Under the pieces are notes generated by a model. It ran no database searches. It worked only from the letters and a program-made list of their open reading frames with translations, and was not told where the DNA came from. A program made the translations under genes and the position numbers. This document shows positions 36,501-47,675 of a DNA stretch of 64,000 nt, piece after piece. Numbering within the stretch: position 1 is the stretch's first letter; every line of letters starts with the position of its first letter. The stretch is from Pipra filicauda. Its lineage: Eukaryota > Chordata > Aves > Passeriformes > Pipridae. The DNA lies in the NCBI RefSeq assembly GCF_003945595.2, contig NW_024104554.1, positions 4,323,242-4,387,241 on the forward strand, written 5' to 3'.

Positions 36501-36996
36501 ATATTTAGGTAATTGTTAGAGGAAGCATTGACAGGTATGTGGAGTACACTGAGGCACCTAAAGACAAAGATAAATGGAAGTGGTAGATAAATGGCTTATC
36601 AGAAGTTTACTGGCACAGTTTGATGTTCTTGATGTGGTTAGACTGCAGTAGTTTAAATCCTTGGTTTTGTAAGGGCAGAAAGAAGGTACTTCAGCAGAAA
36701 GACATTAACAGAATTTGCTGGAAAGAGAGTTGTGTCATATGCTCTGTAAACTCAGACACCCAGATACCACAGAATTGAACAGGGTCTAAGAATAAAATGA
36801 AAAGTAAAACAGATACTGGTGACAGACCCTTCTTTGGAACCCATTTGTGATAGTCCTTTCAAAACAAACAATTCTCCTAATAATGCACATTAATCACAGC
36901 AATAAGTTAATATTTTTCTAAAGTAAACCCTTTAAAAACGCGAAATAAAATTTTCAGATGTAGCCAAATCACTTAGAAGCCTACTCTGTTTTCTTC

Positions 36997-37060
36997 AAAT
37001 GAACTTAAGGTCTTACAAAGAGCAAGGCAAATGAACTTAAGGTCTTACAAAGAGCAAGGC
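36997..37060. repeat. Perfect 32-bp tandem duplication
   Basis: A 32-base unit beginning AAATGAACTTAAGG and ending AGAGCAAGGC is present twice in direct, immediately adjacent copies (36997-37028 and 37029-37060) without a mismatch. The perfect identity implies a recent duplication, or an assembly artefact. The unit resembles no known repeat. Confidence 0.97.
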
Positions 37061-40000
37061 AGAATATATCCTTGCACTGAATTGCTGCGATTTCAGAAAT
37101 ACTCCTGTTTTGATAGACTAATAGCAGAAGACAGTAAGAAAAAAAAGTAGTAACATAAACAATTAATGTAATGGCATAACTGGCAGTCTCACATATTTAC
37201 TATCACATGCCTTGCTTTTTTCTGCAGGTGTATTCCCTCATTTTCTCCCTCTTTATCCTCAAGAAACAAGAGCAGCATTTTCTTCAGAAGTAACAGACTC
37301 CTGCTCTGGGCACATATTGAGGGAATTACGAGACAACTGCTTCCTTCCAGTTCATTTGTAAGTGTATTTATATTCCATGCACTCCATACATTTCCAGCTA
37401 AGCATGTGCCTAAGAACTTTGCAAGCTGGACAGAACAAGTGCAAGACCCCAACTATTACCTTCCAAACTCTGCCACTACAATAGCAGTTATCTCTGACAT
37501 TCAACATACAAGACATTCTTTCAAAGAGCATTACCTAAATACTACCAGGTAAAAAAAGTGAATTACCAGCCTCTGAAAGTATATAAACAGAAGTAGTTCT
37601 CCAGCTACATATATAGTGAAAGAAAACAAACAAACCAAACAAACCCAACCACATTTAAAAAAATGTAGTACCTTTCATATGAATCAACTTATTTTTAAAC
37701 TTGGAAGTAAACAGGCATACTTGGGGTGGGAAGAGAAAGGGAAATCTTCTATGTGTAATTTGAGGATACCACCTACAAAAAATCAAATGGAATACTGCTT
37801 GCCCACATTAAAATTGCCACCATGGCAGGGAAAAAAATGTTTACATTGAAAAGGACAAGTTGCTGTTCTAAAAATAATTTTTGTGAAAGTGTTGTTTATA
37901 ATTATTGCAACAGTGTATTCCTACAGTTAGGACTGCACCAATATTCACTTGGCAGGCAGCAGGAAATCATACTGAATACAGAGGAACTGCAAGCCAACAC
38001 CTCTCATGAGCAAAAGGCTGCACAAACTCAAATGAGCTACTGACATCTCTAAACTTGAATTTTGTCAACTAACATGTACAAGAATAAAGGAAAACTTTTT
38101 AGTTGTTAAATGTACACAGAAAGTCACAAAAAAAAGCATTAATGTTTACCCTTAATTGTTTCTAGAAGTTTTCAAAAGTCTACAAGATAATTGGAGTTCA
38201 CAAAGATGGACTCGGAAAGAAAAGAGAAAATGGACAAAACCATAAATGTGTTACTTTCAATTGTTTGAAGGCCTTAACATAGATGTATTTCTAAAAGCTT
38301 GTGATTATTATACACAGTTTGTGACTGAGTGCTTCAGTTTTGCATATTCAGATACAGATGTTATTGAGTTCCTGTGATGACCATGGGCTGCTACCATTTA
38401 GAAGACAGATACTTTTATGATTTCTTATGGTGGACAGCAAAGGTTACCCAACACTTTGGACAGCCTTGGTCATTCTGTACTCTCTTGTTAGACAAAGGGA
38501 CAGCAAAAATTCATCCTCTGGAGAAGATCCTGATGCGATCACTTAGTGAATGGCATCACAGAGATGGGGCAATGCTATCACTTCAGAGAAACGCTGAGGT
38601 ATAAATTCAGCGAAATAACTCAGATATCAACTTCCTAAATTATCCACCAGACTCATTCAGTCAAACTTCATTCATAAATTTTTATAAGGATTTTATGGCC
38701 AAACTACATCTTTACATAATAGAACTCAAAAGTGAGTTCTAATTCCAAAGGTCACAATTTTAGTGTGTAATTGCTGCATGGACCAGAAAGGTGTCTATCG
38801 TACACAGGTTTGTATATAAATCTTGGACTGGTCAAGGTTATTTCTTCTCATTTTTTTCTTGACCAATTTCTTATTTTGCAGTAGCTGATGAAAGCTTTAA
38901 CATTTATCTCAGTACATATGAGATTTGGATTTCTCTTTATAAGAAGTCTGATAGGTAAAGAAAATACCTCTGCACCTTTACCTCTACTCTCACTCTTAAA
39001 TGGTGCAAATTCAGGATGGATCACTCGGTACATCTTAAAATAAGACAGCATGTTAGGTCTTTCTCTGATTTGAATATCACAACACAGTAATTTAACATAC
39101 TCAGTTATTTCAAAACTGATAATAAACAATAGCAATGGTGACATCCCTTCTGAGCAGGTGGTACCAGATAAACTTTGATAGGTTCGGTGGGACCAAGTAA
39201 AACCAGTGGCCCAGAGAACACAGCCATATGTGAAGGTAACTACGTAAGCTCTTTTTCCTGCAGTCTATTCTCTCATCTCATGACATCTTTGATTTCATAC
39301 TTTTATAGCCAGACAACAAGAATCTGAAAACCTGCAAAGGCTGAACCTCTCAAAGATAATTATTTGTGAGCTTTAATAGTGGAAGATAATGCAAATTGAA
39401 TACTTATCTATAACTTTATACGTACATAAGTAATCATTTTCCCTTGTGTTGTCTGAAATCAATATTGGCCAATTTCCCAGCTTTCCAAATCTGTTACTTC
39501 ACAGTTTACTACCATCTATTGACGTTGCATATATCTTTCTACTTTATTAAATCATTCACTTGACTCAGAGATCTGCACGAACAGAGTTGCACAGAAAAAA
39601 AAGCATATGAGCTTACGTAAAGTGCAACACAGAGGTTGACATTTATGTACACTATCAAATAACAAAACATGGGGAAGTTTCAGGCTTTGTTTCTGAAGGG
39701 AGTGTCTTTCTCAGACTTCCAATTTGGAGGTAGAACCACTGTTATTCTAATCCAATGCATATAATTTCATGTTAATTCCAGCTATACACATGCACTTTCA
39801 CCTGTGTACTTCTGGAAAAATAATAACTTCTTTTGCCATTGTTTTATTTCAGGAATACCCATTCTTGGATTATTTTTTTTCCCTATATAAAGTGGCATGC
39901 TGCTAATTGTAAAAGCATTTTCGGTGTAAGCTACCTCTTACAACAGAGTCCATCCTTACTATTGTTTAACTTTTATTCTTTAGCCTCTACACAGTACAGA

Positions 40001-41710
40001 AAGATCTGAATGGAAAAAGTTATAAAAATATAATTGGTTTTGTCATCACTATGGTTACAGTATTATTTCTTGAATATAAAAAATTCCACAGTCTATTTTT
40101 AAAAGATTCAAACTTGTGATAAACCCAATGTATTTAGGAATTTCTGGTCCTCTCATCTCTGAAAGCTTCTTTTTCCTTGATCTTCCTGTTTGATTCCTGG
40201 CTTCATCAAGCAGCACTATTCCAAAACAATGACAGTTTTGACAGCATGTGACTGGAGACAGGAGAGATGACACCCAGACCAAATTACCTATCAGCAGTAC
40301 AGTCAGGAATTGGCAGCACAAGTGGACTTTCACAGAGTAAAAGGCAATGGGACACTAGGAATTGTGCTTATAGCAGGCCTCACCAGAAAGGTGCTACTCT
40401 CTCCATACAGTGTAGTCTTTCAATTACTCATACAGTAATCCTCAAAGACAGAAAATTTTGGTAATCCATTATTAGGATGACAGACACAACTGGTCTAATC
40501 TCTATCCAAAAAGAAATGTCAAAAGGATGAATATTTTCTAATTATCAGGAAGTAGAAAAACACATTTTCATTACTTAAAGAACATAATTTTTGTGAAAAT
40601 AGAATACAATTAGATTGTTTTGAGGGAAGGGAACTATGAGTACATCTGTCTGCACAGGGGAATTCTCTCTGACTTTACCATGGTAAATTTAACTTTATTG
40701 TTCTTCATCCAATTGTTGAACTCTTACTATCAGAACTGAATAATGAGAAAGTCCTCCATAGTGTACACTGAGCTGTGGGTTTTCTGGAGGCATTCTGATG
40801 GTTCTTGCCAGAGGAGGCACCACCAAATGCCAAAACACATTTTCCTGCCAAGAAGACTGGTATAGAAGTTTGATATACAATGGAAAGCAAAGACATAAAC
40901 TACTGAACTACAGATTTCTATGGAAAAGCTTGCTAGCTGAGGCAGATCAGCCTCTGACCAATTCTAAGCAAGTATTTTCATTTGACGAGTCATTTTTCCT
41001 TGGCTTGGTCAACATAAACAGTAATTTTTCTGTTATAAACCTTAGAAGTTTCCAGAGCAGTTCTATTTGTAAGCCATTTTAGTGATACTAAGTAGCATCT
41101 ATGCAAAAATTAGATACGCGCATCCTTGTGGACAGTGGATATTAGTGCAGGAAGTCTTCTAAAGACACCAGTAGAGATTTAAAATAAAACAAGCAAAACC
41201 GTGAAGCCTCTGGAATTACAGCAGTGGGTATTAGAAATATCACCTCCGTGCCAAACATTTTAACCTATGTCAGGAGTTTACAAGTCACGGTTGTACAAAA
41301 AAAATGTATTAAAATAAATGTGTTTGGTCATTTACTCCTTCCAAAGTTCCTATCCAATAATTTCATCAATTCAGTGTTCCTCTGGGTAAATCAGAGGTAA
41401 TAACTTAGTACTTCTTTGCCCACTGTGATATGACATCATTCAGCACACTGCTAACTTTGGATGTCGTTACCTGCTGGGAACGATGTGTCAGAGTCATCTT
41501 CAGTGTTCTAATATCAATCCCTACAACAGGAACTTTAAGATGTGAAACCTCTCAGAACAATCTCAACCCTCTGTGACTCCCTGCAGGGCACAGGGAATCG
41601 TGTTTTTTTTCCCTAAGCAAAGACAGGTTGTCACTTAATCTTTATGAAATTCTCTAATCCCAACATTTCCTTTAATATTTACTTCTTTTTACAAGCTCAC
41701 ATTTTTACAA

Positions 41711-41880
41711 AATCAGAAAATCAGGCTGAAAGGGACCTTCCTGCTCCATGCAGGGTCAATACTGAATACAGACCAGGTTGCTCAGGGACTTTTTTCAGCT
41801 GAGTCTTGAAAACCTTCAAGGATGAACATCTACAGCTTCTACAGGCAACCTGTACCAGTGTGGGTTTTCCCCTTTCCATT
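41711..41880 (-). mobile_element. CR1 LINE 3'-end fragment, minus strand, old
   Basis: The plus-strand text runs AAATCAGGCTGAAAGGGACC, then CCTGCTCCATGCAGGGTCAA and GACCAGGTTGCTCAGGGAC. It continues with CTGAGTCTTGAAAACCTTCAA and GGCAACCTGTACCAGTG. This is a reverse-complement CR1 3' end in which GACCAGGTTGCTCAGGG and the GAGTCTTGAAAACC block are diagnostic. The terminal ATAGAATC units have decayed to AATCAGAAAATCAG. It is diverged and hence old, and has no coding potential. Confidence 0.85.
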
Positions 41881-42064
41881 CTTCTAACATTTTGCACACA
41901 CAAAGCAGAGACATGCATCAGATAAAACAGCTCACGTTCAGGTTTGGGTTTTTTTAATATCTAAAAAATTATCTGAACCACTAATTTTCAATCCAAATCA
42001 GGATTTCATGAGACAACACAGTTGTGATACACAACTGTCATTATATATTAGCTTTCTTTGTTGG

Positions 42065-42112
42065 TAGAGGTCTTTTCCAATCCAAATGGTTCTATGATTC
42101 TATGATATTCTG
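42065..42112 (+). mobile_element. Very short CR1 3' tail, plus strand
   Basis: Only the last 45-50 bases of a CR1 are present: TAGAGGTCTTTTCCAATCC, AAATGGTTCTATGATTCTATG and ATATTCTG. The two intact ATTCTATG-type units make the identification firm despite the length. It is an extreme 5' truncation, about 185 bp from an oppositely oriented CR1 fragment. Confidence 0.85.
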
Positions 42113-44999
42113 AGAAATAAAAGTAACTGGAACTTCCTGAACCAGCTAAACAACAAATTTCAGAGTAAGGGAAAGAAGTAACTTAATTTATGCCAATTTT
42201 ATTAAACTTTTTTGTTTGCTTCTGACTTGATTTAACAGAAGGAAAGCACATATTAGTACTGGAAAAACACTGAAATGGCTCTAACTAGGTGATTATTATT
42301 ACTATTGGAATTTCAAAAGGTGTCCTGACAGGGTGCAATATTGTTTTATTGCCTGCAGTATCAAAACTGATAGTCATATTATGACTATTACATATTTATC
42401 AGCGGAATCATTTGTTCAGAAATTGTAAAAGGGTCAGCTCATTAATCTGATTCAGCTTCTTTTACAGTCAGTGAAAAGATATCATGAAAGATAACTCAGA
42501 AACTACAACAGACACTAACGTAGGAGAAAATCTTACTCCAGACTGCAAACTAAATGAAGTCCATCACAGCAGAGCCAGAATTCCCCCAAAAATAGTTTTC
42601 CAGGCTACACTTTTTTATTGTCTGCTAAATAAATGTAACAAACACACTAACTCCACCTCAGTCCCTATCAAATGTTTTAGTGTGCTTTCATGATTTTTTC
42701 TTTCACTAGGCAATCCCTACATGGGTAAACCTCAGCTAGATTTAAGTTTTCAGCTGTTGTTAGTAATCTAGAAAAACTAACATTTATGAAAATATAAAGT
42801 GGTTTCTGGGGAGTAGTCATAAACATTCTGGAAAGTCTGTTATACTCTTGTTTTGGCCATTACATCTCCTGTCTAGAATGTGCTTTAGAATAATTCACTG
42901 GGGCACAGGGCTGTTGGGTTGGAGAGGAGGATTAGAGCAAACAGCTGGCCCACATTTAAAGGCTTTTATGAGCATTTGATTTTTCTGCATCTCAAGTAGC
43001 TTCTGAATGCATTCTGAAATGTTGTGAAGTGCTTCTCCAACCATTCATGAGTCAACCAAAATAATTTAAGTTCATTTTCATAGGCAAAAAAATTTACAAA
43101 GCCAGATTTGGTAAAAAAAATTTATTAGATTAATCAAATTGAAAATTAAGACCCTAATGTTTGAGGAACACCTCAACACAGTAATTTGCAATTGCAGGTA
43201 TCAAATTCTCTTACCCAAATTACAGACTTTTTTGTCCAAATGGCATGTGCATTTGCAAATTTTAGAGTTAAACAGGATCCAAGTGATTTACTGGTTATGT
43301 GTTAATCCTCTGCCTAGGGTTGAACTTATCCACTTGTGGAACATGCATTCAGACAAAACAATGCCCCTGACTGCTAAAGAAGAAACTTCCTCAACTCTAA
43401 TCAAAGCCCGCCCAATGCAGTTCTTATCTGCACCTGCAACTACCACACTCAGAAAGGATAAAAATCTGGCATCTCTCCCTGGACTGTGGACTGTAGCAAC
43501 TTCTGTGGGTATTTAATGTGTTAAAAAAACCAAACAAACATTTTTTTACCTCCAAGCCCAATAAAACAAAGTCAAATACTTATTGTTTTCTTTTTAAAGC
43601 ATGTCTTATTTCAGGCCAGCCAGTTTCTACATGTGTGTACAGCTATATGGATATGCTTCCTACTTTTGCTCAAAATCTAGAAATAAACAGCAATTGTGTG
43701 TAATTTAAATGTGCACTTTTAAATAAAGCAAAGCTTCAGGTTTCTTTTTTGAGGTGGATTTACTCTTTAATAACTGGCAGGCAGAACTTGGCTTAAAACC
43801 AGCCACAACAATTTAATTACCATTAACCTCAGAAAATCTGTTTTCCTTTGTGTCCATCCCTCACAGCATGGTGAAAGCTCCCACTCCAACCTGACACACA
43901 GGCCATCACAGAGCCCAGATGCCAAGCTCCTGAAAACAGTCATCCAGCAGCAGCATCTGGCCCCTTGGTGGGCTCTACAGGCAGTGAAGCTGACAGCTCT
44001 GGAGTTGCCTGTGGGTCTGTCATGTACTTAGGCTGATAGCTGAGCTAACTTATTCTAGTCAGTACCATTTTTCTTTGACTTACCTTTGATCCCGAAATAT
44101 TTGCATATCATTATGTGCCTGAGAAAAAGTTCCTCTGTAAATCTCTTATGAGCCCTCTGTGTTTGTGCATTCTTAAAGTAAGAGGTGATACCGCATGAAG
44201 GGAGTCACGATGTGCATTACTTGTGCTGTTGTCATGAGATAACCTTTCTCATCCCTTATATAACACATCCCATGGTTAGGACAAATTGCTACGCGATACT
44301 CCGAGAAATCACAAAAGATCTAACAGCAGCCCTATAAATGACACAAGGTAGGACTGTAGGTCCCTTTCAAGCTGCACATTAATGTATTCATGTGTTAGTC
44401 TCCTAAGAAGGCTGACTTTACTCCCTTCTACCCTGATTACCATACCCATTAGCAAAGGTGTACAGCACAGCCAAATCTCAAGCAGGCAGAGACCTGGCAC
44501 TCTGGGAGGTTGGAAGGAAGGGATGAGAGCAAATAAGAGAAAGCTGTAAGCTAAACAGAACAGTAGGAACAGGTACTGGGGGAAAAACAGAAGCGAGCAG
44601 ATGATGATGAATCAAGTTCAAGGAGCATTATTGACAAGCCCAGCTTGTAAGAATTCATCTAGCCTCCATAAACCATTCATTGCTAGGTGGGGGGCAGCTC
44701 CTATTACCTTTAAGAAAAATTTGTATTGTTGTTTCTAGACTTCCTACTTCTTTCCTGAAAGTTACTTGTCCCTAAGGATCTTCTACTATAATGCATTTCA
44801 TGACAATGAAGCAGTGACCCTCTTTTTCTCTCCTAAATATGTTTACTCATAAGTTCCAAATGTTATCAGGCTCTATAGTAATTTTGACTGTGAAATTTCC
44901 CTTCATTTTTTTAATGTCAAAAGATGTAACATAAAAACTCTCTCAGAAAATCAAATTTAATTCTTTTTAAATCTGGAATTAATTACCTCTAAAAAAAAA
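42113..44999. other. Unique sequence, no gene recognised
   Basis: AT-rich, with a GC-richer stretch near 43860-44020 that shows no family resemblance. A 125-codon plus-strand frame at 43139-43516 has no recognisable domain and I do not call it. A run of nine A's (44992-45000 region) directly borders the 3' end of the large CR1 that follows. Confidence 0.55.
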
Positions 45000-45099
45000 G
45001 AATCACAGGATATGCCAAGTTGGAAGGGACCCATGAGGACCATCAAGTCCAACTCTTAGCCCTGCACAGGACCATCCCCAAGAGTTACACCACGTCCCT

Positions 45100-47675
45100 G
45101 AGAGTATCATCCAAATGCTTCTAGAACTCTGTCAGGCTTGGGGCTGTGACCACTGCCCTAGGGAACCTGTTCCAGTGCCCAAGCACCCTCTGGGTGAAGA
45201 ACGTCTTTCTAATATCCAACCTAAAGCTCCCCTGACACAACTCAAGACATTCCTCAGATTCTGTCACTGGTCACCACAGAGAAGAGATCAGTGCCTGCCC
45301 CTCCTCTTCCCCTCACAAGGAAGTTCTAACTACAATGAGGTCTCCCCTCAGTCTCCTCCAGGCTGAACAGATCAAGTGACCTCGGCCAATCCCTATACGG
45401 CTTTTCCTCAAGGCCCTTCACCACCTTTGTTGCCCTCCTTTGGACACTCTCTAATAGCTCAGTATCTTTCTTATATTGTGGTGCCCAAAACTGCACACAA
45501 TATTCAAGGTGATGCTGCCCCAGTGCAGAGCAGAGCGGGAAAATCTCCTCCCTTGACCGGCTGGTGATGCTTTGCCTGATGGACCCCAGGATATGGTTGG
45601 CCCTTTTGGCTCCCAGGGCACTGCTGGCCCATATTCAACTTACCATTGACCAGGACCCCCAGGTCCCTTTCTACGGCACTGCTTTCCAGCATCTCATTCC
45701 CCAGTCTGTATGAACATTCAGGGTTCCAGGTGCAGAATCCAGCATTTTCCCTTGTTGAATTTCCTATGGTTGGTGATTGCCCAGTCCTCTAATTTGTCGA
45801 GGTCTCTCTGCAGGGCCTCCCTGCCCTCGAGGGAGTCAACAGCTCCTCCTAGTTTTGTGTCATCTGCAAACTTGCTTAGTATCCCTTCCAGTCCTGTGTC
45901 CAAGTCATTTATGAAGATGTTGAAGAGCACAGGGCCTAAGATGGAGCCCTGTGGAACCCCACTAGTGACGGGTCTCCAGTCTGATGTTCCCCCATTCACT
46001 ATAGCCTTCTGTGCTCTACCTGTGAGCCAATTGAGCATGATGTGTTTATCTAGCTCTGTGTTGGACAGTCTGTCCAGAAGGATCCTATGAGAGACAGTAT
46101 CAAAAGCTTTACTGAAATCCAAAAAGACTACAACAACTGTCTTCCTTGATCCACTTGGTGGGTTACCCTTGCCGTAACAGGAAATCAGGTTTCATAAGCA
46201 GGTTTCATGAAGCCATGCTGGTTGTTACCAATGACTGCATTATCTTTCAGGTGTTTTTCAATACCTCCCAGAATAATCTTCTCCATAACTTTGCAAAGTA
46301 CTGAACCGAGGCCTGCAGTTTCCAGGGTTCTCCTCCATGCCCTTCTTGAAAATCAAGACAACATTCGTCAGCTTCCAGTCAGCTGGGATCTCTCTGGATT
46401 CACAAGGCTGCTCAAGAATCATCAAGAGAGGTTTTGCAATGACATCAGCCAGTGCTTTGAGGATTCTTGGATGAATCCCATATGGCCCCATAGAATTGTA
46501 GGATCCATCTGGAGCAGCAGATCCTGCACAATTTCAGGGTCGACTGGGAGTTGATCATTCTCACAGTCATGGTCCTCCAGCTCCAAGGGGACAGAGACCC
46601 CCTTGGTCCATCATCTGTGTTGAAGAGGGAGGCAAAGAAAGCGTAAACACCTCTGCCTTGTCTCTGTCCCTGTTTGTGAGGTGACTATCCTCATCCTGTA
46701 ACAGGCCACTGATATTTCTATACTGCCTATTGCCCATTAATGAATTTGAAAAAACTCTTTTTATTGTCTCCCTCATTTCTGGCCAGCTTCCACTCCAGAT
46801 GAGCTTTGTCCACAAGAATTTTCTCCCTACAGTGGCAAATAGCATCTCTGAATTTTTCCAACATCACTTGACCTTGCTTCCACTGGGCATATACCTTCCT
46901 TTTTTTGCCTTATTTCCAAGAGAAGATGCCTGCTCAGCCAAGTTGGTCTTGTGCCTTGCCTGCATGACTTCTGACACTCGGGAATTGCCTGCTCCTGTGC
47001 CCTTAGGACACAATGTTCAAAAAGTGACCCTCCCTGATGGACCCCAGTACCTGCAAAAAAATTTTCCCAGGGTACCTTACTTACTAATTCCCTGAGCAGC
47101 CTGAAGTCTGCTCTCCTCATGTCCAGAGTTGAGGTTTTGCTGGCACTTTTCCTCCTGTCAACAGAGATTTTAAACTTGATCACTCTGGTTGCTGTGACCA
47201 AGACTGGCACCAGTCTCCACTTCATTCATGAGATCCGCTCTGTGGACAAGCAGCAGATCAAGGAGAGTGTCTTTTTGAGTTGTCCCCCTTAGGACCTGTT
47301 CCATAAAGTTGTCATCCAGGTTTTTTAGTAATCTTCTGGCCCAGGTTGTACCCGCTGTGTGATGCTTCCAGGTAATTTCTGGGAAGTTGATGGCCCCCAT
47401 AAGGACAAGGTCAGTTGACTTGGATGTGTCCCTTAGTTTCTCACAGAATAATTTATTGGTGGCATCATCCTGGTTGGGAGGTCTGTAGTAGACTCCCACA
47501 ATGACATCCACTTTGGTTGCCCCTTGATTCTCACCCAAAGGCTCTCAACTGTGCCATTGCCAACTGGGAGTTCCATACATTCCAACTCTGGTTACCACCC
47601 CTCCGCCTCTTCTGCCCTGCCTGTTCCTGCTGAAGAGCCTGTAACTGTCCAACAGGGCACTCCAGTCTTGATTCT
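45100..47675 (-). pseudogene. CR1 ORF2 remnant: endonuclease and reverse transcriptase, frameshifted
   Basis: ORF2 of CR1 encodes an endonuclease that nicks target DNA and a reverse transcriptase that copies the element's RNA at the nick. Read from 47675 downward, the endonuclease part shows DWSAL...YRLFSRNRQGRRGGG and then VGVYYRPPNQDD (about 47450-47500). The reverse transcriptase shows NVVLIFKKG (near 46370), [13 protein letters not shown] (near 46115), [10 protein letters not shown] (near 45950) and the catalytic FADD at 45859-45870. The C-terminal part, with AERDLGVLV-like and CVQFWAPQYKKD-like text, continues to about 45100. Frames change at least near 47200, 46830, 46190 and 45700, and in-frame stops occur in the last part. 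It is therefore a dead copy. The open pieces preserve the motifs well enough to suggest moderate age. Confidence 0.92.
46186..46211. repeat. 13-bp near-tandem duplication inside the CR1 reverse transcriptase
   Basis: CAGGTTTCATAAG (46186-46198) is followed directly by CAGGTTTCATGAAG, a copy with one inserted or changed base. A 13-bp insertion breaks the reading frame, and the translated frame that is open through the LDFSKAFD block meets a stop at about 46192-46194. It is a slippage mutation acquired after or during insertion. Confidence 0.75.

Larger units (their letters stand above)
27611..41710. other. Long CR1-free unique region, no gene recognised
   Basis: About 14 kb without a transposon or exon I can identify. 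It contains the (TA)21 microsatellite, a T12 run (28871-28882), an 18-bp-period repeat (30567-30599) and a perfect 32-bp tandem duplication (36997-37060). A CpG-containing homeodomain-motif stretch lies at about 34425-34545. The longest frame in the window, 159 codons on plus at 29256-29735, shows no recognisable domain. A 113-codon plus frame at 34731-35072 is also unrecognised. A purine-rich tract lies near 32800-33110. Confidence 0.55.
45000..47675 (-). mobile_element. Large CR1 LINE, 5'-truncated, about 2.7 kb
   Basis: This is the longest transposon copy in the window. It lies on the minus strand with its 3' terminus at 45000 (AATCACAGGAT followed by AGTTGGAAGGGACCC) and its truncated 5' side near 47675. 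It retains the downstream part of the apurinic-like endonuclease domain, the complete span of the reverse transcriptase, the ORF2 C-terminal region and a short 3' UTR. The 5' UTR, ORF1 and the first part of the endonuclease are absent, as usual for CR1 copies made by target-primed reverse transcription. It has no poly-A tail and I see no target-site duplication, both normal for CR1. The terminal octamer repeat is reduced. Confidence 0.95.

Noticed and set aside
43139..43516. 125-codon plus-strand open frame
   Set aside because: No family resemblance, no splice or promoter context and unremarkable composition.
45710..46090. 126-codon plus-strand frame opposite the CR1 reverse transcriptase
   Set aside because: It is the antisense shadow of the minus-strand ORF2 remnant.
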